Shown one piece after another: positions 49,521 through 58,547 of a DNA stretch of 64,000 bases. The DNA comes from Cyanophora paradoxa. Its lineage: Eukaryota > Glaucocystophyceae > Cyanophorales > Cyanophoraceae. Below the pieces are notes generated by a model that had not been told where the DNA came from, did not search any database, and was given only the letters and a program-made list of their open reading frames with translations. Location: assembly GCA_004431415.1 (NCBI GenBank), contig QPMI01000584.1, positions 1-64,000 on the forward strand, read 5' to 3'. Each line of letters begins with the position of its first letter. Positions within the stretch are counted from its first letter, which is position 1. Both the position numbers and the translations under genes were made by a program.

Positions 49521-49749
49521 CGACCCTAATATTGCACAACGTATTAAATATTGGAGAAAAGAAAAGGGAATGAGGGTGTTACTTGCTCGCCTGTTCCCAT
49601 ACGAATTAGTCGACCTTATAATGGTGTTTGTGGAGCCGACCTGTCCCTTTTGCAAGGGAATTCATATTAAGACCCGCTCTAAATACGGGCGGATTCATTT
49701 ATGTTTGAACGACTTGCACATTAGAAGCGACGACGCCCACCGAACATAG
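49498..49749 (+). CDS. Short F-box-like ORF, uncertain
   Basis: An 83-codon plus-strand ORF with L-F-P-Y-E-L-V-D-L-I-M-V-F followed by C-P-F-C-K-G. The first part resembles the start of F-box motifs and the CxxC could hold a metal. A methionine at 49,570 would shorten it. It fills the gap between two minus-strand genes and overlaps both slightly, so it may be real, but nothing similar is seen in element A. Confidence 0.35.
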   Translation: MHCVMKFIDPNIAQRIKYWRKEKGMRVLLARLFPYELVDLIMVFVEPTCPFCKGIHIKTRSKYGRIHLCLNDLHIRSDDAHRT

Positions 49750-50392
49750 ATGACAGATTGGCACCCGGCTGTGCATGCACACCCGATGGGTTAACGAAAC
49801 CGCCCGGCTTTGGTGCATTTTCAGCTATGACTGTCTCTTTTCTTTCGACTGTCTGAACATCGGGAACAGTTGCCCGCTTCTTTTCCATTTCCACGCGAAC
49901 AGCTTGTTTAATCAGCTTGCGCTGTTTGTATTCCTTAGTGAAATCATCAAAGGCTCGCACAGTAGTGTCGTATGTAGCTAAACGCGCTTCCAGTGCCCTA
50001 AACTTCTCCTCTAATTCCTGACCGACTTTCTCGCCCTTGGTCACATAGACAGATGCCCGCTTTTTAGGGGCTTCCATCGATGCAGGTAAAGCGGCTGTTG
50101 CTTCGGCTTTTACCACCTTATTATCGGTTAGCTTTTCGCCTGTGAGCTGTGATTCGGCGAGGGATTGATCCGCCAGCTTTCTATCAGTGGAATCGACCGG
50201 CTCCCGCTTAGCATCCACCTTTTGAGCACGCTCTGAAACCTTTGTATTCGGGTCAATCAGATCGAAATCTATTTGGTCAGAAGCGGCAGCACCGCCAGTG
50301 CGACCGGCATCCTCCGCAGGATTAATCTTGCCAGCGACAACAGCGCTTTGATCTTCCATTTGGATAGCTTTCCGCGAGTTCTTGGGTGGCAT
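49721..50392 (-). CDS. Putative virion core or scaffold protein
   Basis: A 223-residue charged protein starting M-P-P-K, with a coiled coil about residues 120-170 (E-L-E-E-K-F-R-A-L-E-A-R-L) and a basic tail ending G-G-R-R-R-F. It is the positional counterpart of 7,586-8,320 in element A. It lies 23 bases upstream of the ATPase gene on the same strand. DNA condensation or scaffolding is inferred from charge and context. Confidence 0.6.
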   Translation of the reverse strand: MPPKNSRKAIQMEDQSAVVAGKINPAEDAGRTGGAAASDQIDFDLIDPNTKVSERAQKVDAKREPVDSTDRKLADQSLAESQLTGEKLTDNKVVKAEATAALPASMEAPKKRASVYVTKGEKVGQELEEKFRALEARLATYDTTVRAFDDFTKEYKQRKLIKQAVRVEMEKKRATVPDVQTVERKETVIAENAPKPGGFVNPSGVHAQPGANLSSMFGGRRRF

Positions 50393-50415
50393 TTATCATT
50401 ATGCGAGAAATTTAT
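50393..50415 (-). promoter_or_regulatory. Putative late promoter motif
   Basis: Minus strand AATAAATTTCTCGCATAATG followed by ATAA lies directly before the core protein start. The string AATAAATTTCTC recurs before the major capsid gene. It resembles the early motif but has AAATTTCTC in place of TATTTTCTC. Confidence 0.45.
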
Positions 50416-51339
50416 TCAAAATTTACCCAATTTCTTTGCAAATTTTGGGCGGCGCTTTTCTTGGTATGCCAGCAATAGATTGGGGTCTTTAAGTAGGTCG
50501 GCTTCGATTATTCTTTTGGTGGATCGCTTTAAGGTGGCGACGTTTCCACTCACAGGTTTCGTTATATCGGTGGTTTGGGGTTGGTCGCCATTTACCTCTG
50601 TGGAGCTCTGTTTTACCGGCTGTTTACCAGCGGGCTTTATCTCTTCCACCGCTTTTTTAAAGAACCGCTTGAATTTATATTCGTCAGGCACCGGATCAGC
50701 CTTGCCCACAGAGAATTCCAGGCTATATTTCGAGTTGTCAATGCAGATAACCTGATAGCTGTGACTGTATTCGTTCATCACCTTCTCAAACCAATGCTTT
50801 TCGTATGGATTAAACTCGTCCTCAGCACTCTCCATCTCTTTTCTGTTGGGCAGCGAGAATAGAAAGATATATTCGGAGTTAACCCTAAGTGTCGGCGAAA
50901 TCTTAGTGAGTTTTTGTGACAGAATCCACACAGATATGAATAAATGGCGCCCCGACGTGAATAGCTGATTTAATATAGGTTCACCTCTTCCTGACATCGA
51001 AAGACTTGGATTGTCAATGAAATCATCGAGTATGATTAACAGGTTACCGACTTTCTCCTTTTTCTTGATTCGCTCCTTGCGTTTCTGTATTATATTGTCG
51101 ATCAGCTTATGATCGAAATCCTCATACAAATACGATGTGACATTGTCATATTGATGGTTCCAGATCGTGGAAGCGAATATCATCACCGAATCTATCTTGT
51201 CCTCGTTGTGGTAAAGCAGGTATTTTAAGAATACTGACTTACCTACTCCCGTTTTTCCGACAGCAAGTAAACGGCAAGGGAATGAAAGACTTGCCGGGTC
51301 GAATTCCGCAAGATCTTCTATACTCACGTTTCCAGTCAT
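50416..51339 (-). CDS. A32/FtsK-like genome packaging ATPase
   Basis: An intact 307-residue ATPase with Walker A G-K-T-G-V-G-K-S (28-35), Walker B L-I-I-L-D-D (101-106), and I-L-S-Q-K around residue 138, the pattern of the FtsK-HerA/A32 packaging ATPases of polintoviruses, adeno-like and nucleocytoplasmic viruses. The last 80 residues are basic and variable. It is placed between core protein and major capsid genes, as in element A. It would pump DNA into preformed capsids. Confidence 0.92.
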   Translation of the reverse strand: MTGNVSIEDLAEFDPASLSFPCRLLAVGKTGVGKSVFLKYLLYHNEDKIDSVMIFASTIWNHQYDNVTSYLYEDFDHKLIDNIIQKRKERIKKKEKVGNLLIILDDFIDNPSLSMSGRGEPILNQLFTSGRHLFISVWILSQKLTKISPTLRVNSEYIFLFSLPNRKEMESAEDEFNPYEKHWFEKVMNEYSHSYQVICIDNSKYSLEFSVGKADPVPDEYKFKRFFKKAVEEIKPAGKQPVKQSSTEVNGDQPQTTDITKPVSGNVATLKRSTKRIIEADLLKDPNLLLAYQEKRRPKFAKKLGKF

Positions 51340-51391
51340 ATTTGCTTTCCCTTATAAGAAACAAAATAAAAATTACGAAACGCGACAGTCC

Positions 51392-52840
51392 TCATGCCGT
51401 CACTCTAGACAATCCATTGGCATTCATTACAAGAATATTGTGGCAGTAAGCCGAGATCTGAACACCGACCTTTGTCCAGGTGGCGAGGGGTGTGCCATTG
51501 GGTGTGAGGAGCAGGAAACTTGAAGCTGATTGTGTTAGATCGACATAGCCAGTCGCCTTCTCACCTTTGAGCGCCGCTTTACCATCGAGGGCAAAGCAGA
51601 AGCCAGTGTAAATGGGGCGCTTGTTGCTATCGATCCAGTTAGTCATCTTGAATTTATCGGCGAGCTCCATAGCCGCGGATTGCAGCGGGACACCAGTGTT
51701 GGAATATAGGTAATTGTTGTTATTTAGAACTTGCATCACGACATTATCATCGAAGGCAAGGGTGCGGACAGTAGAGTGCCCTCCGAAATTGTTGCCGAGT
51801 GCATTTTCGTCGCGAATCTTGACAACAAGTGCGTAAACAAGTCCAGAAATTTGAGATAGTGACAGGCGGAGACCGGAGCCGAGAGCTTGACCGGTATAAT
51901 CCGCAAACTGAATATCAGTGTATGGGATGGCGATGCCAGAGGTCTTAACACGAGTAATGATTTCGCCCATCGTTTCCTCATCGATGTTAACAGCATCCAT
52001 AATAAGACGAGGGGTCGTCATTTCCAGATTCGCAAGAGCAGGTGTAGGTGTGAGAGCCGCACTATCGAAAATCGCAGTGGCACCCGAGTGAGCTAAGGTC
52101 TTAATATTTCCGAAAGCAGCCGCTTGAGCAAGCGTTGTCTCGCCATCAGTAGAATTGGTCGCAGTAATTGCAGCGGCGTTATTCTGAGCGTAAACGCCAG
52201 GAACCGCCGCAGTTTCGAGAAGCGCAGGGGTTTGGAAATATACTTCGACCGCGATTTCGGATGGGAGCGCACCGATGGGCACGCCAGCATCGAGGAAACT
52301 CGGAATTCGCATGGTAAAAATGCCGCCAGCTTGGTTGCCGCCCTCTACCTTCGGTCCGAGATGCAGCCCATGCTTGCGCTTCTTTTGGTCGAATTCAGCC
52401 GGAGTGTTAGCCAGGAAAGCGTAATCTACCAGTCGCTCAGCCGGAATAATTTGCTCATACGACCCGTATTTAATGCTGACTCGCTGAACAAACGAGCCAG
52501 GAAGCCCGCGGACGAATCCAGTATTGAATAGATCAGCCGAGCAGTCAGCAGAGGTCTTGGCGATGGCAGTCAGCGCCTTTGCCGTAGGGATGGTAACTTG
52601 GAGGCTAATACCATTGCACCAATTGTAGCGAGGGAGGTAGAAGACCACACGAGTGGTAGCACCAGTAGAGGAGAACAGATTGCCGGGATCCGCAATTGGA
52701 AGCACCTCCACACGAGAAGGCTTGAATTGTTTGTCCACACCCACAATAAATCCGCGATCCAAAAGCATGCTCTTGTAATCCTCCGGGGTTTCGAGGACGG
52801 ATTTGAGCGTGAGGCGGCTAAGCGAGGTCGTGGGATCCAT
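51392..52840 (-). CDS. Major capsid protein (double jelly-roll), putative
   Basis: An intact 482-residue protein. It shares with the element A protein an N-terminal S-R-L-T-L-K, V-F-Y-L-P-R-Y-N-W-C (about 87-96), Q-R-V-S-I-K-Y-G-S-Y (compare R-L-E-I-T-Y-G-S-Y) and C-terminal F-C-F-A-L-D-G-K-A-A. Its size and place between ATPase and penton genes match polintovirus hexon proteins. The double jelly-roll fold is inferred, since no single motif proves it. Confidence 0.82.
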   Translation of the reverse strand: MDPTTSLSRLTLKSVLETPEDYKSMLLDRGFIVGVDKQFKPSRVEVLPIADPGNLFSSTGATTRVVFYLPRYNWCNGISLQVTIPTAKALTAIAKTSADCSADLFNTGFVRGLPGSFVQRVSIKYGSYEQIIPAERLVDYAFLANTPAEFDQKKRKHGLHLGPKVEGGNQAGGIFTMRIPSFLDAGVPIGALPSEIAVEVYFQTPALLETAAVPGVYAQNNAAAITATNSTDGETTLAQAAAFGNIKTLAHSGATAIFDSAALTPTPALANLEMTTPRLIMDAVNIDEETMGEIITRVKTSGIAIPYTDIQFADYTGQALGSGLRLSLSQISGLVYALVVKIRDENALGNNFGGHSTVRTLAFDDNVVMQVLNNNNYLYSNTGVPLQSAAMELADKFKMTNWIDSNKRPIYTGFCFALDGKAALKGEKATGYVDLTQSASSFLLLTPNGTPLATWTKVGVQISAYCHNILVMNANGLSRVTA

Positions 52841-52845
52841 ATTTC

Positions 52846-52872
52846 GTTTTTATCTTCCGCTGAGAAATTTAT
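52846..52872 (-). promoter_or_regulatory. Putative late promoter of the major capsid gene
   Basis: Minus strand AATAAATTTCTCAGCGGAAG followed by ATAAAAAC, a few bases before the start at 52,840. It overlaps the stop of the upstream penton gene. It shares AATAAATTTCTC with the motif before the core protein gene. Confidence 0.45.
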
Positions 52873-52873
52873 T

Positions 52874-54160
52874 TTAGAAGAACGGATTATTTTTTACAGC
52901 CACCCCGCTCAACGCATTCGTTAAATTGCCGCAATGCGGGTAGTCCTCATATAGCATTTTCGCGAATCCCTTATTAACAATGCGCTGTAAATCGTCGTCG
53001 GGCTCATCCACTCCCATAGTGAGTTCCAAAATGAATGTGTGCTCGCAGCTTCCGAGGAAATACCTATAACCGCTCTCCGTGAGAATTTGAACGGTTAAAC
53101 TATCAAAGGAGAGGCGGGTGTTAAAGTATTTCGTGAAAGCATCCGCCCCATAATTAATTAGCTCAGCATCAGCATAGGCTGTGCCTTTCGAAATCGGGAT
53201 CTTAGCGAGGAATCCATTAGTAGCCTCGGTGCATGTCGTAAAAAGCGAGCAGTCCGGCTCTGTGATCTTTAAAACTATTGCATTATCCGGTGTATAATCA
53301 GGGGCAGTGCCTCCGGCTATGCCTAAGACCAGAGCCGTCGAATTATAATTGCGGAATGCATCACCAGCTGAGTAAACGACACCGCTCCCAGCGAAGGCTG
53401 TGTAGCCCGATCCGTTGTATTGATCTATCATTATATTCTCTCTGATCGATGTAAACCCGAGAAGAGTCATCGTGCGATAGGCGAGCACCTTTCTTTCATT
53501 CGCAGTAGACCCAGTGGCATTACTCGGACCATATTTAGTGAAAGCTATGTAGACATAATCACTCGAATAAAAGCATATGGCATTTAATGTGCTCTCAAAA
53601 CGACATCTCACCACCGGGTAAAAGGTTCCTCCTGTCGATGCGTAGCTTGGATTAATTTTTGTGTCGATCATATCCTTGATGTAGTTGCCAGTTCCATTTT
53701 TCGTTAAGATGTTATCGATTGCAGTTGCAAGGTCGGTTCCAGTCGAGTATGTGCCCGGAGGGATCGTAATTGCTACGTCTCTGTATCGGGTATATCTTCT
53801 GAAAGTGTTTAGGTAATCAGGCGGTATATAGTTGCCTTGGTCGCCAGCATCTATGGCTTTGTAAGCGTCATATATTGCAGTTGCCTGTGAATCTCTGATT
53901 TCCTGAGTGGCACCATTCAGCTGACCGCTCGAAAATCGGTAAGGAAATGATATGAAAATCGTATTAGCATCATCGGCTTTCGTTTCCCCGATCTCAGTAT
54001 AGAATTGAGGGCTTGGAACCGTGGGAATCGTGTTGGAAAATTCGATCTGTCGCACAGCGATGCTCTTCACATTGTGGTATTGCTTTGGAAGGGTCACCTT
54101 ATAGGAATGAGCCGAGCCCTCTGATCGATCACGGCTACTGATGCTGAGATACTCGCGCAT
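52874..54160 (-). CDS. Minor capsid (penton-type) protein
   Basis: The frame opens at 54,277, but the methionine at 54,160 (M-R-E-Y-L-S-I-S-S-R-D-R-S-E-G-S) begins the conserved part and leaves a 27-base gap to the divergent gene. 428 residues with Y-K-V-T-L-P-K and I-E-F-S-N-T-I-P-T. Equivalent to 10,611-11,621 in element A, though longer by about 90 residues in the middle. It probably forms the capsid vertices. Confidence 0.72.
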   Translation of the reverse strand: MREYLSISSRDRSEGSAHSYKVTLPKQYHNVKSIAVRQIEFSNTIPTVPSPQFYTEIGETKADDANTIFISFPYRFSSGQLNGATQEIRDSQATAIYDAYKAIDAGDQGNYIPPDYLNTFRRYTRYRDVAITIPPGTYSTGTDLATAIDNILTKNGTGNYIKDMIDTKINPSYASTGGTFYPVVRCRFESTLNAICFYSSDYVYIAFTKYGPSNATGSTANERKVLAYRTMTLLGFTSIRENIMIDQYNGSGYTAFAGSGVVYSAGDAFRNYNSTALVLGIAGGTAPDYTPDNAIVLKITEPDCSLFTTCTEATNGFLAKIPISKGTAYADAELINYGADAFTKYFNTRLSFDSLTVQILTESGYRYFLGSCEHTFILELTMGVDEPDDDLQRIVNKGFAKMLYEDYPHCGNLTNALSGVAVKNNPFF

Positions 54161-54187
54161 TTTATTCTTTATTAATAGGAAATAAAA

Positions 54188-55162
54188 ATGATTCGGAAGC
54201 CAGTTAACGATTTCTATAATGGCAAGTTTACGAGGGTCAATGTTAATATCGATTCTATTGAGCGCAGTGCAGGGCACCCGGGAGAATATACAGTAAAGCT
54301 TTCTCAGCGACTTCTGAACGTAAAAGGGGTGCGCATTGCGAGCGCCGAGCTCCCAAACACGATTTATGCTGTCACCGATAATTCCAGAGGCGTGACCATA
54401 CAGGGAATGACTAACAGCATCACCTTTTCCCCTTTCCCTGACATAGGAAACTACACCCCAGCGATTTGGGGATATGGTAATAAGAACTTAGGCTATTCGG
54501 GCGGTTTTGTCGATGTAAACCCTCTCACAAGCGAAAGCGTCACAGTCTACTACAAGTGGCTCTATAATCCAGCGACAATGAAAATTACTTTTTATTCGAG
54601 CATTCCCCTCACACTGAGCTGTGCACATGACGACTTCGCAAGGTTCCATGGAATGATCAAAGGGGATATTTATCAAACAATTCCAGTTGGTGAGGGTTCA
54701 GAGCATCTCACGGTAGACTATTTACCCCTCACACCCAGCAATCCAAAATACTCATTTCTACAAGCCTATGAGGGCAAAACAAAATACCCCGCCGGAATAT
54801 CTGTGCTTCCATTCCCTCTCGAACATGCAGTGACCTTCCCGAATGCAATCAATTTAAATCCGACCCCCTATGTTTACCTACAAATTAAAGAGTTTACGCC
54901 CTTTTACGACAGGTATATGGTGGCAGCAAAGACAGATGAGGGCGGAAATGCAAACCTCGCTAAGGTTCCACTAACCAGCCCCTTGGGATCGTTTGTTTAC
55001 TACCTGACATTCCGCAGAATCGATACTGTGGAGTTCTTTAATTCCCACGATCAGGCTTATGATATAGACACCCTCACAATTAAATGGCTCGATGCCTACA
55101 ATAATGTAGTCGACTTTAATGGCGTTAATCACAGCTTTATATTAGAGGTGCTATCGGGTTAA
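54188..55162 (+). CDS. Second minor capsid protein
   Basis: An intact 324-residue protein with N-I-D-S-I-E-R, Y-T-V-K-L-S-Q-R, A-S-A-E-L-P-N-T-I-Y-A and a C-terminal D-F-N-G-V-N-H-S-F-I-L-E. All are shared with the frameshifted gene at 11,651-12,582. It is divergently transcribed from the first minor capsid gene in both elements, so the two are probably expressed together in the late phase. Likely a capsid cementing or penton-associated protein. Confidence 0.75.
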   Translation: MIRKPVNDFYNGKFTRVNVNIDSIERSAGHPGEYTVKLSQRLLNVKGVRIASAELPNTIYAVTDNSRGVTIQGMTNSITFSPFPDIGNYTPAIWGYGNKNLGYSGGFVDVNPLTSESVTVYYKWLYNPATMKITFYSSIPLTLSCAHDDFARFHGMIKGDIYQTIPVGEGSEHLTVDYLPLTPSNPKYSFLQAYEGKTKYPAGISVLPFPLEHAVTFPNAINLNPTPYVYLQIKEFTPFYDRYMVAAKTDEGGNANLAKVPLTSPLGSFVYYLTFRRIDTVEFFNSHDQAYDIDTLTIKWLDAYNNVVDFNGVNHSFILEVLSG

Positions 55163-55180
55163 AATAATCTTATATTACAA

Positions 55181-58100
55181 ATGAGTATCACGAATCTCCC
55201 CTTTATCACTCGGGAAACCTTGTATTTGGATGACGGTTTCGAGCTCAGCAGTAACATTACCGCTTCCAATGTGACCATATCTTCGAACCTTGTGGTAAAA
55301 GACTTTCTATTAAATCAGAGCAACCTTCAATATATTGATATCACCAGCAATCTCCCTTTTACCTATGGCACTGATAACTCAGCCCTCGTTATCTATCATG
55401 GGGGCTCGCCTGTTGCATTCTTTGGCAGCAATTTCCCCACAGTGCGAACCTTTCAGCACGAAATCAATAAAGCCCGCCCCATCCCACTGACAGCTGTCGT
55501 CGAATGGGATCCTGTTGAATATTCGCAGAGCATCACAAGCAATATCACCCTCACTCGACCGCATTTAATTGATGTCATGGGGGTCGACCTTGTAAAGGAG
55601 TTTTATAGCGAGCGATTCACAAGAAACGAGCGAGATGTAGCCCAGGATCTCGAAATTTCGGGTTTATCAATTGCTACCGCAGCAAACACGGCAGGGCTCG
55701 CTGTTTTAACAGGTGCAATCACCATCACTGATGCGATCATGTATTTATCCCGCGATTTGGTGCCTTTGCTCGATCATCAATTTAATCTCGGGCAATCTAA
55801 CACTGATGCTGTTAAGAAATGGCTGAATGTGTATGCCTATGATGGGTGGTTTGATGACTTGCACACGACCAATTTTTATAGCACGACCTCAAAAACAAGT
55901 AACATAATCTTGCCTTTCAATCACTCAGTCCGACCCAGTGATTTACCCACTGATGAGAGAGCTCTGATCAGCTATAACGACTTTAACAGCAATCTTTCCC
56001 GCTCAGTTTCGCGAACTGAGACCTACACTGTCGAGGGATACCCTCAGCAGCTCGCAAATGGGGTCTATGTCGCTTATGTAGGCAAACCTACATATACATT
56101 CACTTGGGATCAGTTGGGTGTCACAGGTTTCGAGACGACTATACCCACTGTTTCATTGGTGGATCACACTACTTATTATAATCCTATCACTAACAATAAT
56201 GAATCGAATAAAGCATTTATTCAAAATGTCACCTCCACAGGGTTTCAGGTTTCGTTTGTCATTAACGAGACATACAATTTACTTATCATCCGAAACAACT
56301 TATTGACTTCCGAAGCTACTATTAGTTTCACTCTTAACATCAATTATATCACCCCTGAATTCGATAGCAAACCCAGAGTAAAGGTTTACCGAGATTTACA
56401 AGGTAGCAATATCGTGCCCTTCTCACAGAGTTTCGATCTTGGCGCGAACTCTTTAAGGTGGAACACAGTTTATTCTTTGAGTGCAAACACCTGTAATATT
56501 GTAGTCGCAGGTTCATCGGCTACTATTGGAGATCTGACCGCCCCTTTTAAAAAGGAGTATCTTAAAGAACTGTATATTACAAAGTCTGATTTACCAGATG
56601 CTATTTCGTTGGTGCTCTCCCCGACTCCCAGCATCTCATACCACAATGTGAAAGACACAAGTAATGTAGTGCGGAGTGGAAGCAAAGTATTCCAGGCATC
56701 CGAGATATCAGCAACAACATATAGATATCTTGCAGGGGTTCCAGCGAATTTTAATTTCACATTTGAGACACCATTTGTTTCCCCTCCTACTATTGAAATA
56801 ACAGACACGAATTTGTATGTGGTCAATGATGGGTCAGCTACATCACTTCAAAATGCACCAGCCGGCTACTCCCCATTTGTTGCAACTAACATAACAACCA
56901 CCGGCTTCACACTTGTCGGAAATGCAACAGTGACATATGCTCTGTCAGGGTATCCTGTTGGGTTGTATTTTTCGAAATTTAATCTCTCTGTTATCCCAGC
57001 AGTGTCCCTTGCTCCTCCCTTTACTATCAGTTGGAAGGCAACAGGAACTATTCCGCGATTTGACCCGAAGATCGATTAAAAATAAGGTATCCTCTCGATG
57101 TGACCGACCTCCATACTACGAGGATCAATGGGCAGAATTTCGTGTTTAATGGAACCAATGCGACTTTGATCGATAATAGAGTCACAAATAATTACTTTTT
57201 CGATTCTCGATATATTAATACTTGCAACATTGTCATACAGAAAACGTTTGAGGATCGCAGTAAGACCTTAACAGTGACCTTGCCCACTCACTCGAATGTC
57301 TCAGATGGATTTTACTATTATCTGTTAAATCGCTATTACACCTCTTATATTCCATATCCTTCTGAGACTGTCAACATGAGCTATCCCAGAGTCACCCTAA
57401 CATCGACCAATGCTGACTTCTTTGGATCCACAGACTTCATGAGAGACTTCTTTTATTTTACATCCTCCACAGATGGTCTCTTAGTTTATTACTCTTACAA
57501 ATATGAGTCAATTGCTACCCAAATCGAAAGCCACCCAAACACTGATGTGATCACAGCAGGCGATAAGAAATATATAAAAACCGCTTCCCCATGGGTGTGC
57601 ACTGTCCGGCTTGATGACAGATACACTCCTAACCTAAATAACATTGGATTGCACTCGACATGCAATATTTATGTGCAAGGTGCGATTTCGGCTACCAAAT
57701 ATTTTGAGGGTGGAAATTGTGATACAGGACATAGGTTGCTATCGCGAAATGGACTCTTTGAGTCATTCAGTGGGACGGCTCTACCGCCCTTTATCAGGGA
57801 CACAGTCTATGACACTACGTGCAATATTTGGGTGTGTCGATCTGTGAGCAATCCACCTGTGACACAGGAATTATACAAGTATCTCGCAGATACCTATGGT
57901 GCAATCTCAGGATCCTCCACAGGAAATCCAGCGACGGCTCCCATCGTGTTTGCAAATGCATACACAGCGCCGACCTCATTAGCAGGGTCGACAGAGCCGC
58001 CACCAAATGATCCAAATCCGAACCAGCCTAACCCAGATCCCGATTCACAAGATCCCCCTACAACTAATCCAGATCCAAACACACCACCTAATAATCCCAC

Positions 58101-58509
58101 GAATCCTACAAATCCAGTCGGGGCACCGGGAACTAATCCAGGAACGTTAGTGCTTATGATTCTCTTGCCGATTCTCGGTGCTCTTGGGCTTGTGCTTGCA
58201 TACAAATTTCGAGCTCTTTGTTGTGCTTGCTTAGATAGAACCATTGCAGGTGCAGGAAATAAATACTCAACGCCTGAACTGAATGTGACCCAAACAGCCG
58301 AAGGAGATGTGGGGTTAGAGGTGAGATCGGCAGATGGAAACGCTCTTAGTGTTGTAAGGACTGACCGACCACCAGCAAGTAGGGCAGCACCCAAAAAATC
58401 ACGAGCACAAGAATTGGCAGAGCAAACGATGAATAATGACAGAGACTTTATGGCGGAAATGGCACAGCGAGAAGGGAGAATATATGAACATATTCCAAAT
58501 GTAATGTAA
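55181..58509 (+). CDS. Membrane-anchored spike-like protein, probably one gene with a frameshift
   Basis: Two open frames, 55,181-57,079 and 57,100-58,509, are probably one gene. The second has no ATG near its start, its frame extends upstream past the first stop, and one base added to the CCC run near 57,065 would join them (about 1,100 residues). The first part has S-N-I-T-x-S-N repeats and beta-rich domains. The end has a proline- and asparagine-rich stalk (about 57,980-58,130), one clear membrane helix (V-L-M-I-L-L-P-I-L-G-A-L-G-L-V-L) followed by C-C-A-C, and a roughly 90-residue inner tail. The layout is that of a type I membrane spike, but I see no clear signal peptide. No counterpart in A. 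Confidence 0.65.
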
Positions 58510-58547
58510 CAACCTTAATTTTTGTAGTATGCCTTAATAGAGAAATA

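Noticed and set aside
49521-49655. N-terminal extension of the CxSGCC protein of element B
   Set aside because: The extension has no match in element A and overlaps the plus-strand ORF at 49,498-49,749. Similarity starts at the methionine at 49,520.
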